A stretch of 38,129 nucleotides of DNA, from the NCBI GenBank assembly GCA_009840965.1, contig VXMT01000037.1:1-38129 (forward strand), read 5' to 3'. Below, one piece after another: positions 1 through 11,378 of the stretch (its first letter is position 1; each line of letters starts with the position of its first letter). The position numbers and the translations under genes are program-made. The notes below the pieces were generated by a model, which was not told the origin of the DNA, made no database searches, and was given only the letters and a program-made list of their open reading frames with translations. Source of the stretch: Chloroflexota bacterium (GTDB lineage Bacteria; Chloroflexota; Dehalococcoidia; UBA2979).

Positions 1-741
1 CAGTTGCGCACGGAAGCGATCCCGACGTTCGGCTGGCCCTTCTTCGCGGCGCTGCCGGTGAGCATCGTCCTGGCCGGCCTGACGGCGCTGCTGGTCGGCG
101 TGGTCTTCAACCGCTTCCGCGACGACATCTTCGTCCTCGTCTCCTTCGGTTTCGCGATCATCGCCTTCAGCGTCTTCCTCAACCTGCGCGCCGTGACCCG
201 GGGCGCCTTCGGCATCCACGAGATCGAGCGGCCGGCGATCGGCGGCTGGGTGCTCGACGGCGAGGTCGAGTTCCTCGTCTTCGCGCTGGTCTGCCTCGCG
301 CTCGTCGTGCTGGTCTGCTGGTTGATCGTGACCTCCTCGTTCGGGCGCGTGCTCACGGCGATCCGCGAGGACGAAGAGGCGATCGCGGTCTTCGGCTACC
401 AGGTGACGCACTACAAGCTGGCGGTGTGGGTGATCTCGGCGATGATGGCCGGCCTCGCCGGAGGCCTGTTCGCGAGCTGGACGACCTTCATCGACCCCAA
501 CTCCTTCATCCTGCTGGAGTCGATGCTGCTCGTCTGCATCGTGATCCTCGGAGGGCTGGCGACGATCTGGGGCTCGCTGCTGGGCGCGATGGCCTTCGTG
601 CTGCTGGAGGAGGGCATGCGCTTCCTGCCCTTCATCCCGCCGGAGTTCGTCGGCCAGGCACGGCAGATCGTGCTCGGCGTGCTGCTGGTGCTGCTGATGC
701 TGTTCCGGCCCCAGGGGCTGGTTGGGAGGTACAGGCTGTGA
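1..741 (+). CDS. livM: Branched-chain amino acid ABC transporter permease LivM-like, 5' truncated by window edge
   Basis: Hydrophobic multi-TM protein, LivM-like ORF; reading frame open to base 1; directly followed by livG and livF. Confidence 0.85.
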   Translation, partial: QLRTEAIPTFGWPFFAALPVSIVLAGLTALLVGVVFNRFRDDIFVLVSFGFAIIAFSVFLNLRAVTRGAFGIHEIERPAIGGWVLDGEVEFLVFALVCLALVVLVCWLIVTSSFGRVLTAIREDEEAIAVFGYQVTHYKLAVWVISAMMAGLAGGLFASWTTFIDPNSFILLESMLLVCIVILGGLATIWGSLLGAMAFVLLEEGMRFLPFIPPEFVGQARQIVLGVLLVLLMLFRPQGLVGRYRL

Positions 742-1496
742 GCGCCGACGACGCCGGCGGCGGGCCGTACGCCGTCGAGACGATCGACATCTCCAAGCAC
801 TTCGGCGCCGTTCACGCCGTCGATCACCTCAGCGTGTCGATCCCGCACGGAGGCATCACGAGCATCGTCGGGCCGAACGGCTCGGGGAAGTCGACGCTCG
901 TGAACCTGCTGAGCGGCGTGCTGCCGCTGGACGGGGGCCTCGTGATCCTCGATGGCGTCCGGCTGCGCGTGGTGAAGGCGCACGAGACGCCCGATCACGG
1001 CTTCACGCGCACGTTCCAGGAGGTGCGGCTCTTCGACCAGATCAGCGTCCGCGACAACATCATGGTGGTCCTCACCAGCCGCCGCCTGCTGCCCGCCCTG
1101 CTCGAGCGAACGAAGCCGAGCCACCGGGCGCGCACCGAGGAGATCCTGCGCGAGGTCGGGATGTGGGAGAAGCGGGACTCGCTGGCCCAGGACCTCTCCT
1201 ACGGCCAGCGCAAGCTGCTCGAGATCGGCCGTGCGATGGCCCTCGACGTGCGCACGTACCTGTTCGACGAGCCGTTCGCCGGGCTCTTCCCGCAGATGCT
1301 GGAGCGCGTCAAGGAGATCGTGCTGCGGATGCGCGATCAGGGGCGCACGCTGATCTTCATCTCGCACAACATGGACATCGTCCGCGAACTGCCGGACCAC
1401 CTGATCGTCCTCGACAGCGGCCAGCTCCTCACCGAGGGAGAGGTGCACGACGTGCTCAGCCGCGAAGAGGTGATCGAGGCCTACCTGGGCGACTGA
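738..1496 (+). CDS. livG: Branched-chain amino acid ABC transporter ATP-binding protein LivG-like
   Basis: Walker A GPNGSGKST, signature LSYGQRK; GTG start at 738 overlaps livM stop (GTGA). Confidence 0.88.
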   Translation: MSADDAGGGPYAVETIDISKHFGAVHAVDHLSVSIPHGGITSIVGPNGSGKSTLVNLLSGVLPLDGGLVILDGVRLRVVKAHETPDHGFTRTFQEVRLFDQISVRDNIMVVLTSRRLLPALLERTKPSHRARTEEILREVGMWEKRDSLAQDLSYGQRKLLEIGRAMALDVRTYLFDEPFAGLFPQMLERVKEIVLRMRDQGRTLIFISHNMDIVRELPDHLIVLDSGQLLTEGEVHDVLSREEVIEAYLGD

Positions 1497-1512
1497 GCAT
1501 GGACGCGAAGCG

Positions 1513-2310
1513 ATGACGCAGCACTCCGAAGCGGCCACTACCCGCGGCGCAGCCGCAGTCGAAGCGGCGCTGCTGGCGCTGGACGGCGTCTCCGTGCACT
1601 ACGGGGCCGTGATCGCCCTCGACGATGTCTCGCTCGCCATCCGCAAGGGCGAGGTCGTGGCGGTGATGGGCCCCAACGGCGCGGGCAAGTCCACGGTGCT
1701 GAAGGCGATCATGGGCCTCGCGCCGGTCGTCGCCGGCGACGTCTACTGGCGGGAGCAGCGGCTCGCCGCTGCCACACACGAGATCGTGAAGGAGGGCATC
1801 GCCTTCGTGCCTCAAGGGCGGCGCGTCTTCACGCACCTGACCATCGAGGAGAACCTCGAGCTGGGCTGCCTCTACCTCGGCGATCGGGTAGAGAAGGAGC
1901 GGCGGCTGGACGCCGTGATGGAGCTGTTCCCGATCCTGCACGAGAAGCGGCGCGACATGGCGAGCGCGATGTCCGGCGGTCAGCAGCAGATGCTGGCGCT
2001 CGGCCGCGGGCTGATGGCCGACCCGGAGCTGCTGCTGCTCGACGAGCCGACGCTGGGCCTCGCCCCGATCATCGTCGGCGAGGTCTTCCAGAAGGTGCGG
2101 GAGATCAGCGACCGGCTGAACACGACGATCATGCTCGTCGAGCACAACATCAAGGGCGCCCTCGACATCGTCGACCGCGCCTACGTGCTCGACCGAGGCC
2201 GCATCGCCCACGACGGGACGCCTGACTCGATCCGCGAGAGCAACATCCTCACGGATGTCTTCCTCGGCCGCGTCAGGCGCGAGGACGACGAGGGAGAGGG
2301 CGACGCATAG
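1513..2310 (+). CDS. livF: Branched-chain amino acid ABC transporter ATP-binding protein LivF-like
   Basis: Walker A GPNGAGKST, signature MSGGQQQML, Walker B LLLLDEPTLGLAP. Confidence 0.9.
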   Translation: MTQHSEAATTRGAAAVEAALLALDGVSVHYGAVIALDDVSLAIRKGEVVAVMGPNGAGKSTVLKAIMGLAPVVAGDVYWREQRLAAATHEIVKEGIAFVPQGRRVFTHLTIEENLELGCLYLGDRVEKERRLDAVMELFPILHEKRRDMASAMSGGQQQMLALGRGLMADPELLLLDEPTLGLAPIIVGEVFQKVREISDRLNTTIMLVEHNIKGALDIVDRAYVLDRGRIAHDGTPDSIRESNILTDVFLGRVRREDDEGEGDA

Positions 2311-2343
2311 CGGGCACGGCGGGACGCCTCGGTCCCGCGCGAC

Positions 2344-2916
2344 TCAGCTCGCGGCGGTGGCCAGATCGAGGAGCTTTGTCACCGTCCTCCAGTTTCGGCC
2401 CGTGCCGATGGTCGAAAGGCCGGAGTCGAAGTAGCTGTTCGTGAGCTTGCTGCGGGCAACCCCGTTCGGGTAATGGACGAAGACCTCGCGACCCACGACC
2501 GCGAACTCGTCGCCGGGCGAGCGATCCGGGTCGAGCGCCTCGACCCGCGCGCGGTCGGGCAGGTCCGCGAGGAAGAAGACGAGCAGCTTGTTCGCCTCGG
2601 TCCCCGTCTCCGCGAAGGGGTTGGTCCGCACGACGTCCTCGAGCTCGCGACGCGTGCGGATGATCACGGGAACGCGGTAGTCGAAGCGCCGCAGAATCGA
2701 CTCGCTGATCAGGGACGGAATGTCAGCCGCCAGCGCCACGCCGGCGCGGAAGACAACGTTCCCGCTCTGGATATAGGTCTGGACCTCGTCGCACCCCGCC
2801 TCGCGGAACATCGCGGCGAGGTCCGCCATCGGCAGCTTGTTCTTCCCGCCGACATTGATCCCGCGCAGCAACGCGACGTGCACGCCTGTCTCGCCGCGCG
2901 CTGTGTCAGCGGCCAC
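2344..2916 (-). CDS. DUF1697 family protein
   Basis: N-terminus HVALLRGINVGGKNKLPMADL typical of DUF1697; GTG start. Confidence 0.85.
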   Translation of the reverse strand: MAADTARGETGVHVALLRGINVGGKNKLPMADLAAMFREAGCDEVQTYIQSGNVVFRAGVALAADIPSLISESILRRFDYRVPVIIRTRRELEDVVRTNPFAETGTEANKLLVFFLADLPDRARVEALDPDRSPGDEFAVVGREVFVHYPNGVARSKLTNSYFDSGLSTIGTGRNWRTVTKLLDLATAAS

Positions 2917-2963
2917 GTCGGCCCCTCAGTTTCCCGTGTGGCAGAAGCCCACGCTGCCCGCGC

Positions 2964-4103
2964 CTAGCGCTCCTCGATCGGGATGTAGGGCTGGTCGAGG
3001 GGGCCGACGTACTGGAGCAGGGGGCGCAGCAGGATGTTGTTCTCCATCTGCTCCAGCACCTGCACCGTCCAGCCGGGCACGCGCCCGACCGCGAAGATCG
3101 GCACGAAGAGGTCCTGTGGGATGCCATGCAGGTAGTAGATCACTCCCGCGAAGAAGTCGACGTTAACGTTGACGCCCAGCCGGCCGTAGGGGCGCATCAC
3201 CTCCTGCACCGCCTCGAGGATCGCGTACCACTTCGGCTCGCCCTTCTCGGCACTGAGCCGCTGCACGCCCTCGCGCAGGTGGCGGGCGCGCGGATCCTCG
3301 GCACGGTAGACGCGATGGCCGAAGCCCATGATCGGCTCGGAGCGCGAGCGCAGCTCCTTCACGTACGCGCCGGCGTTCTCCGGCTCGCCAATCTCCTGCG
3401 CCATCTTCATCACGTTCTCCGCCGCCCCCCCGTGCGATGGGCCGGAGAGCGCCGCGATCGCGGCCGTGATGGCGCCGTGCAGGTCCGCCTGCGTGCCGAC
3501 CACCACGCGCGCCGTGAACGACGAGGCGTTCGAGCCGTGCTCGGCGTGGAGGATGAAGTCCTTGTCCATCAGCCGCGCCGAGTCCTCGCTCGGCACCTCG
3601 CCGTCGAGCATGTAGAGGAAGTTCGAGGCGTGCGAGAGGTCGTCCCGCGGCTCGATCGGGGCGCGGCCCTCGCGGATGGCGTGGTGCGCCATCACGATGG
3701 TCGGGACCTGCGAGGTGAGCCGCATCCCCTTGCGCAGCGTGGCGTCGTGCGACTTGTCCGCCGTCTCCGGGTCGATCGCCGAGAGCGCCGAGACGGCCGT
3801 GCGCAGCACGTCCATCGGGTGCGCGTCCTTGACCAGCGTGATCACGTCGAGGATTTCGCCGGGGAGCGTGCGGGCGGTCTTCAGCTCTGCGTCGAAGGCC
3901 TCGAGCTGGTCGGCCGTCGGCAGCCCGCCGTGGAGCAGCAGGTACGCCGTTTCCTCGAAGGTCGAGTGCTCAGCGAGATCGTCGATCGAGTAGCCGCGGT
4001 ACTGCAGCTTGCCTTCGCGTCCGTCGATGAAGCAGGTCTCGCTGCGATCGAAGTAGACGCCGTTCAGGCCGCGGTGGACCTGGATCTCGTCGGCCGATGT
4101 CAT
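2964..4103 (-). CDS. Citrate synthase / 2-methylcitrate synthase family
   Basis: GFGHRVYRAEDPRARHLRE and HAEHGSNASSFTARVV citrate synthase motifs; SD-like GGAAGG upstream. Confidence 0.92.
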   Translation of the reverse strand: MTSADEIQVHRGLNGVYFDRSETCFIDGREGKLQYRGYSIDDLAEHSTFEETAYLLLHGGLPTADQLEAFDAELKTARTLPGEILDVITLVKDAHPMDVLRTAVSALSAIDPETADKSHDATLRKGMRLTSQVPTIVMAHHAIREGRAPIEPRDDLSHASNFLYMLDGEVPSEDSARLMDKDFILHAEHGSNASSFTARVVVGTQADLHGAITAAIAALSGPSHGGAAENVMKMAQEIGEPENAGAYVKELRSRSEPIMGFGHRVYRAEDPRARHLREGVQRLSAEKGEPKWYAILEAVQEVMRPYGRLGVNVNVDFFAGVIYYLHGIPQDLFVPIFAVGRVPGWTVQVLEQMENNILLRPLLQYVGPLDQPYIPIEER

Positions 4104-4193
4104 CTCGCCGCCTTCCGCGTTCGCTCCGTCGCAGCCGGGGCGCGCTGCGGGTGCCCTCCGGGGGCGCGGCGCGCATCCGGCCGGCGGAGCTGG

Positions 4194-5942
<1,749 letters not shown>

Positions 5943-6105
5943 AGCGATTCCCTCCCCCGCGTTGGGCGTGTCGGCGGCGCCGAGTATATCGCAGCGAGTC
6001 GACATAGGCCGCGCCGCTGGCAAGGTGTGCCGGCCGGGGGTGCGCTCCCCGGCTTCGAGGCTCGCGCGGACGCTGCGGCAGCGGCCGCGCCGGGCCGCCG
6101 CCGAC

Positions 6106-6426
6106 CTAGGAGCCGGGCGGGCGGTACTCGACGGACTTCGCGACGGCCTCGTCGATCTCCTCGGGAGTCAGCAGCACCGTGGTGCTCCAGCTGATCGCTC
6201 CGGCGCCGCCGATGGTGAGGCCGAGCGCGGCCGCGGAGGCCTGGTCCGGGACGTCCATGATGATGACGAGGTCGTCGTCACCGAAGGCGTAGTAGAACGC
6301 CTCCACCGTGCCTCCGACCGAGGCGATCGCGGCACTGAGCGCATCGCGGCGCGATGTCCCGCCCTCCTCCAGGAGGCCGCCGACTCCCTCGATGCTGTAC
6401 GACGCTCTGGCCAGGTACCTGGGCAT
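6106..6426 (-). CDS. GYD domain-containing protein
   Basis: Small protein MPRYLARASYSIEGVGGLLEEGG...AFYYAFGDDDLVIIMDVPD; RBS GGAGGAGGAG. Confidence 0.8.
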   Translation of the reverse strand: MPRYLARASYSIEGVGGLLEEGGTSRRDALSAAIASVGGTVEAFYYAFGDDDLVIIMDVPDQASAAALGLTIGGAGAISWSTTVLLTPEEIDEAVAKSVEYRPPGS

Positions 6427-6495
6427 GCTCTCCTCCTCCGCAGGTGCGGGAACGCTCGATGGCCGTAACGTACTACAGGCGGAGCCCGCTGAGGC

Positions 6496-7455
6496 CTACG
6501 CCGCGCGGAGCTGATCGACCGCCCGCGCCGCGGCCGTGAAGCCGCGCTTGATCCAGGGGCGCGGATCGCCCGGCCCGATCGGCAGCACGAGCAGCTCGCC
6601 GAGGCCCGTGCCGGCCAGCTCGGCCAGCCGGTCGGCGACCTGTTGCTCGCTGCCCGACACGATCAGCGCGTCGACCAGCGCCTCCTCGATGTTCGAGGCG
6701 GCGTCGGGGTAGCCGGCGGCGGCGAGCATGCCCGCGTAGAACGGGAGCTGCGCCGAGCGGCCCAGTTGCGTTCGGCCGGCCGCCAGGACCGTCTCGCGAC
6801 CCTCGCTTACGCAGACGGGGACGTGCGCGATGAGCGGCGGCGGCTCGCGCCCGGCCTCGGCGGCGCCCTCCCGCAGCGCGGGCAGCGCCCGCTCCAGCAG
6901 GTAGGCGGCCGGCGAGTTCCAGGAGATCGCCCCGTCCGCCAGCTCGCCGCAGAGCCGGTACGAGCGCAGTTGCAGCGCCGACGCCATCACGGGCGTCTGC
7001 AGCGGCTCGTCGAGGCGGCCGCGTGCGGTGACGTGGCTACCCTCGAACTCCACCTCGCCCTCGTGCAGCAGCGTGGTCAGCACGTGCAGGTACTCGCGCA
7101 GGTGGGTGAGCGGCGTGCGCCACTCGACGCCGAAGGTGTGCACCATCCCCGGCTCGTGGCCGGGGCCGATGCCGAGCCGGAAGCGGCCCGGCGCGATCTC
7201 CTCCAGCGCCCTCGTCTGCTGCGCCAGCAGCACCGGGTGTCGCGGCCAGGTGGGCACGATGCAGCTTCCGAGGATGATGCGCTCTGTCCTCGCGAGCGCC
7301 GCGCCGAAGATCGTCAGCGCGTCCGCCCTCGTGCCGCCCGTCGTCATCCAGGCGGCCGGAATCCCCAGGCGCTCGGCCTCCTCGATCTGGGCGAGGGCGT
7401 CACCCGCCACGGCGGCGGAGGCGACGATGCCGATCGGGGGCGAGGCGGCGCTCAT
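6496..7455 (-). CDS. LLM class (F420/flavin-dependent) oxidoreductase
   Basis: PTWPRHPVLLAQQTRALEEIAPGRFRLGIGPGHEP luciferase-like monooxygenase motif; start overlaps upstream dehydrogenase stop. Confidence 0.88.
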   Translation of the reverse strand: MSAASPPIGIVASAAVAGDALAQIEEAERLGIPAAWMTTGGTRADALTIFGAALARTERIILGSCIVPTWPRHPVLLAQQTRALEEIAPGRFRLGIGPGHEPGMVHTFGVEWRTPLTHLREYLHVLTTLLHEGEVEFEGSHVTARGRLDEPLQTPVMASALQLRSYRLCGELADGAISWNSPAAYLLERALPALREGAAEAGREPPPLIAHVPVCVSEGRETVLAAGRTQLGRSAQLPFYAGMLAAAGYPDAASNIEEALVDALIVSGSEQQVADRLAELAGTGLGELLVLPIGPGDPRPWIKRGFTAAARAVDQLRAA

Positions 7456-8579
7456 CGCGAGTCTCCGAAGATGATCGCGGGCTTGATCTCCTCCCAGCGC
7501 TGCATGCGCACCATCGCCTCGTTGATCTCTTCGATCTGGTAGCGGTTGGAGATCATGTCCATCCAGGTGAAGCGCTCCCAGTTGTGGGCGATGAACTGCA
7601 GCGCGCGGTGGTAGTGCGCCACGCTCGCCGAGATCGAGCCGATGATCTGCACGTGCTTGCGCGTCACCTCGCCCGGCTTGATCGGGACGTCCTCGTTGTG
7701 GAGCTGGCCGATGATCAGGTAGCGGCCGCCGCGGCGGATCATCGAGAAGCCCTCGGGGAAGGCGGAGAGCGCGCCGGAGACCTCGATCACCACGTCGGGG
7801 CCGCGTCCGTCCGTCCACTCGCGCACCTGCGCCTCGCGGTCGGCGGCGTCGGGCACGTCGGCGATGTCGATCGTGTGCGTCGCGCCCCAACGGCGCGCGA
7901 CCTCGAGGCGCGCGGCCGGTCCGCCGATCACGATGATCTTCGAGGGTCCGCTGCGCGCGGCCACGGCTGTGGAGAACAGGCCGAGCGGCCCGGAGCCCTG
8001 AATCACCAGCGCGTGGCGGTCGTCGAGCCGTCCGAGGCGGTCGAAGCCGTGCACCACGGTGCGCAGCGCGCAGGCGGCGGCCGAGGCGAGCTCGTCGGGG
8101 ACGATGTCGGGCACCTTGACGCGCCCGGAGCTGGGGTAGACGTAGCCGTACTCGGCAAAGCCGCCCGTCAGGTATGGGTACTCGGTGGCGAGGTCGCGCA
8201 TGTAGCCGCGGCGGTCGTCGCAGAGCGTCTGCTCGTGCTCGATCACGCAGTTCACGCACTGCCCGCAGAAGCCGTGCGTCCAGATGATGCGGTCGCCGAC
8301 GCGCAGCGGCTCGCCGAGCGAGTCACGCTCGGCGCCCTCGCCGATCTGCACGACGCGGCCCGTCATCTCGTGGCCGAGGATGCGCGGGAAGAGGTCGCTC
8401 GAGGAGCCCGACTCGCCCTCCCAGAGGTGCACATCGCTGGCGCAGATCGTCGCGGCGGTGTTGCGCACCAGCAGCGCGCCCCGCTCCAGCTCCTGCGGGA
8501 TCGGCACCTCGGCGACGTCCATCGGCTGCTCGTGGCCGACGAGCAGCGCGGCGCGGCAACTCGCGGGTATGTTCGCCAT
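7452..8579 (-). CDS. Zinc-binding alcohol dehydrogenase (MDR superfamily)
   Basis: Structural zinc CGQCVNCVIEHEQTLC, catalytic GHEMTGRV, Rossmann GSGPLGLF; RBS AGGAGG. Confidence 0.9.
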   Translation of the reverse strand: MANIPASCRAALLVGHEQPMDVAEVPIPQELERGALLVRNTAATICASDVHLWEGESGSSSDLFPRILGHEMTGRVVQIGEGAERDSLGEPLRVGDRIIWTHGFCGQCVNCVIEHEQTLCDDRRGYMRDLATEYPYLTGGFAEYGYVYPSSGRVKVPDIVPDELASAAACALRTVVHGFDRLGRLDDRHALVIQGSGPLGLFSTAVAARSGPSKIIVIGGPAARLEVARRWGATHTIDIADVPDAADREAQVREWTDGRGPDVVIEVSGALSAFPEGFSMIRRGGRYLIIGQLHNEDVPIKPGEVTRKHVQIIGSISASVAHYHRALQFIAHNWERFTWMDMISNRYQIEEINEAMVRMQRWEEIKPAIIFGDSR

Positions 8580-8669
8580 CGGGACCTCCTCGCGCCGCTC
8601 GCCGGGCGCAGTCGCGCGGGCACTGTAGCGCATGCGGCAGGCGGGCGGCGGCTGCCCGCGGCGCCTCCC

Positions 8670-9986
8670 CTACTGAAGGCGGCGCAGCGTTGCGAAGGCG
8701 GGAAAGAGGACGAGCGCGACGACGAGCAGGAAGGCCGCCGAGCCGCCGATCGCGAGCTGGAGGCCGACCACCTCGGCGATCGCGCCGACGGCGAAGACGC
8801 CGAGGGCGACGAGCCCGAACTCCATCATGTAGATCGAGAGCACGCGGCCGCGGTACTCGGCGGCGACGTAGGTCTGGATCAGGACCGTGCTGAGCGACAT
8901 CCGCCCGGCGTGCGCAACTCCGATCACGGCGGTCAGCAGCGCGGCCACCAGGAACGCCTCGAAGACCGCGAACGCCAGCACCCCACCCGCCAGCAGCACG
9001 GCGCTCAGCAGGTAGAGCAGCCCGCGGCGCCGCGGCGGCAGCGAGGCGATCACGAGCGAGCCGAAGAGCGAGCCGACGCCCATCACGCTGAGCAGCAACC
9101 CGAGGTGGAAGCCACCGAGGCCGAGCACGTCCTCCACCCAGCCGGGCAGCAGGAACATCCACGGCATCGAGGCGCAGACGATCAGCAGGTTGACGGCCAG
9201 CACCTGCAGGATCGCCGGCTGCTGCATCGTGTAGCGGATGCCGTCGCGTACGCCCGCCCAGCCCTGTGCATCGCGCGCGGCCGTGGCAGCGGGCGTACTC
9301 ACGCTCGCGAGGCGGATCGGGACGATCGCGCCGATCGCCACGAGGTAGTAGACGACGACCGCGCTGTAGAGCCAGGCGCTGCTGGCGATCACGAGCAGCG
9401 CGCCGCCGATCGCGGGGGCGATCAGGCGCATCGTGGTCATCCCGGCGGCGCCGAGCGAGATGGCGTTCATCAGCCGTTCCTCGCCCGCGATCTCCGGGAT
9501 CATCGCCTGCCTCGCGGGCATCATCAGCGCCATCCCGGCGCCCTGGAAGAAGACAATCGCAACCAGGTGCTCGTAGCGCAGCACGCCGAGGAACAGCAGC
9601 GCCGCGACCAGGCCCGCTAGCAGCGCCTGGAAGGCCTGCCCCACCTGCAGCACGAGCCGCCTGGGCACGCGGTCCGCCAGCATGCCCCCGTAGAGCGAGA
9701 AGGCGAGCGAGGGGATCGCGTTGACGAGCGCGACGAGCCCGAGCCGGCCCGGCGACCCCGTCAGCTCGTAGACGATGAAGCCCATCGCCAGCATCTGTGT
9801 CTGGATGCCGCCGAACTGGCCCAGTGTCGAGATGAAGAACCAGCGGAAGTTGCGGTCGCCCAGCGACTCGAAGGTGCGCAACTCGCCCGCACGCCTCCCG
9901 AAGGGAAGCCGCGGTCCTCGCCCACCGCCGGCGCCGGCACGCTCGCCGCGAGGGGTCTCGGGTGCGGGGCTGGGCGCGACGCTCAT
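8670..9986 (-). CDS. MFS transporter (enterobactin-exporter/DUF894-like)
   Basis: Multi-TM ORF with NFRWFFISTLGQFGGIQTQMLAMGFIVYELTGSPGRLGLV, characteristic of this MFS group. Confidence 0.85.
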   Translation of the reverse strand: MSVAPSPAPETPRGERAGAGGGRGPRLPFGRRAGELRTFESLGDRNFRWFFISTLGQFGGIQTQMLAMGFIVYELTGSPGRLGLVALVNAIPSLAFSLYGGMLADRVPRRLVLQVGQAFQALLAGLVAALLFLGVLRYEHLVAIVFFQGAGMALMMPARQAMIPEIAGEERLMNAISLGAAGMTTMRLIAPAIGGALLVIASSAWLYSAVVVYYLVAIGAIVPIRLASVSTPAATAARDAQGWAGVRDGIRYTMQQPAILQVLAVNLLIVCASMPWMFLLPGWVEDVLGLGGFHLGLLLSVMGVGSLFGSLVIASLPPRRRGLLYLLSAVLLAGGVLAFAVFEAFLVAALLTAVIGVAHAGRMSLSTVLIQTYVAAEYRGRVLSIYMMEFGLVALGVFAVGAIAEVVGLQLAIGGSAAFLLVVALVLFPAFATLRRLQ

Positions 9987-10131
9987 GGCCGTCCATTCGC
10001 GCGTGCCGGTGCGGCCTGCGCCTCGGCGGCGCCGCTCCCGGACGATGACGCACGGGGAGTGCGAGCGTAGCACGGGCCCCCGCTGCGGGCCTATGCGCCG
10101 CTCACCGGCAGCGCCCCCTAGACGAATCCGC

Positions 10132-10137
10132 TAGGCT
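10132..10137 (+). promoter_or_regulatory. Candidate -10 box TAGGCT for nfuA-like gene
   Basis: TAGGCT 23 nt upstream of GTG start, with an SD between. Confidence 0.45.
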
Positions 10138-10160
10138 TAAGCGACAGCGGAGGAGCAATC

Positions 10161-10814
10161 GTGACGACCGAATTCCAACTCGACACCGACAGCGACGAGT
10201 ACGGCCCGGAGATCGCAATGACGGACGAGGCGATCGCCCGCCTCCTGCACCTGATCGATTCCGCGGGAGAACCTCCCGTTACGGGCATCCGCCTGCAGAT
10301 CGCGCGGCGCAGCAAGGACGGCCTCGAGCATCTGCTCACGATGGTCGATGCGGGCCGCGAGCCGGAGGACGACTTCGAGCTGGACTTCGACGGGCTAGCG
10401 CTGTTCGTCGACAGCGACCACGCGGACTACCTCGACGGGCTGGCCGTGCACTGGGCCTACAAGGGCGAGGGCGTCAACGGCTTCGAGTTCGACAACCCCA
10501 ACCCGCGCTGGCGCGACCCGCTGGCCGAGCGCATCCAGGTGCTGTTCGACGAGCAGGTCAACCCGGCGATCGCCGCCCATGGAGGCGCCGTCGACCTGCT
10601 CGGCGTCGAGGACAGCGTGGCCTTCATCCGCATGGGCGGCGGTTGCCAGGGCTGCGGGATGGCGAACGTGACCCTGCGCGAGGGCATCGAGGGCATGATC
10701 AAGGAGACCGCGCCCGAGATCGAAGAGATCATGGACGCCACGGACCACGCGGCCGGCCGCAACCCCTACTACCAGCCCTCCCCCGGTCACGCGCACGGCC
10801 ACTCGCACGGCTAG
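10161..10814 (+). CDS. NfuA-like Fe-S biogenesis protein: degenerate A-type (IscA/HesB) domain plus NifU C-terminal domain, His-rich tail
   Basis: C-terminal half GGAVDLLGVEDSVAFIRMGGGCQGCGMANVTLREGIEGMIKE; N-terminal HesB-like domain without cysteines; GTG start with GGAGGA. Confidence 0.88.
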   Translation: MTTEFQLDTDSDEYGPEIAMTDEAIARLLHLIDSAGEPPVTGIRLQIARRSKDGLEHLLTMVDAGREPEDDFELDFDGLALFVDSDHADYLDGLAVHWAYKGEGVNGFEFDNPNPRWRDPLAERIQVLFDEQVNPAIAAHGGAVDLLGVEDSVAFIRMGGGCQGCGMANVTLREGIEGMIKETAPEIEEIMDATDHAAGRNPYYQPSPGHAHGHSHG

Positions 10815-10840
10815 CCGCGAGAGCAGCGCGGAGGCCGGGC

Positions 10841-11377
10841 CTAGCCGTCCTCGCGCGATCCCGGCTCGGGCGCCTCGATAATCCGCACGGAGTGCAGCGC
10901 ATCCCCGGGCGGCAGCTCACCGCCCGCCGCGGGGTCGCGGGGCGTGAGCGCCCGCGCCGCCTCGAGGCCGTCCTCGACGCTTCCAATGCAGGTGAAGCGC
11001 GCCGTGAGGTGCAGCGCATCGTCGAGCGCGATGAAGAACTGCGAGCCGTTGCTGTCGGGCCCGGAGTTGGCGAGGCCCACCGCGCCAGCCGCGAACGGCT
11101 CGTCGGAGAGCTCGTCGCGCAGGCGGTAGCCGGGCCCGCCGTGGCCGCGCCCCGTCGGGTCGCCGCCCTGCGCGATGAACCCCGGTACCACGCGATGGAA
11201 CGTCGTGCCGTCGTAGAAGCCTTCGCGGGCGAGGAAGACGAACGAGTTCACCGACTGCGGAGCGAGGTCCGGCCGCAGGCGGATGGTGATCGGCCCGTGG
11301 GCGGTCTCGAGCATGGCGAGGCAGGGGTCGTCCTCGGCCAGCCCCATCGGGAGCGGCTCCTCGTAGCGGCGGGCCAC
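10841..11377 (-). CDS. Peptidyl-prolyl cis-trans isomerase, cyclophilin type (no signal peptide)
   Basis: FYDGTTFHRVVPGFIAQGGDPTGRGHGGPGY and NGSQFFIAL cyclophilin motifs. Confidence 0.93.
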   Translation of the reverse strand: MARRYEEPLPMGLAEDDPCLAMLETAHGPITIRLRPDLAPQSVNSFVFLAREGFYDGTTFHRVVPGFIAQGGDPTGRGHGGPGYRLRDELSDEPFAAGAVGLANSGPDSNGSQFFIALDDALHLTARFTCIGSVEDGLEAARALTPRDPAAGGELPPGDALHSVRIIEAPEPGSREDG

Positions 11378-11378
11378 G

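Noticed and set aside
7584-9620. 678-aa plus-strand ORF
   Set aside because: Antisense to dehydrogenase and MFS genes; low-complexity composition, no recognisable domain.
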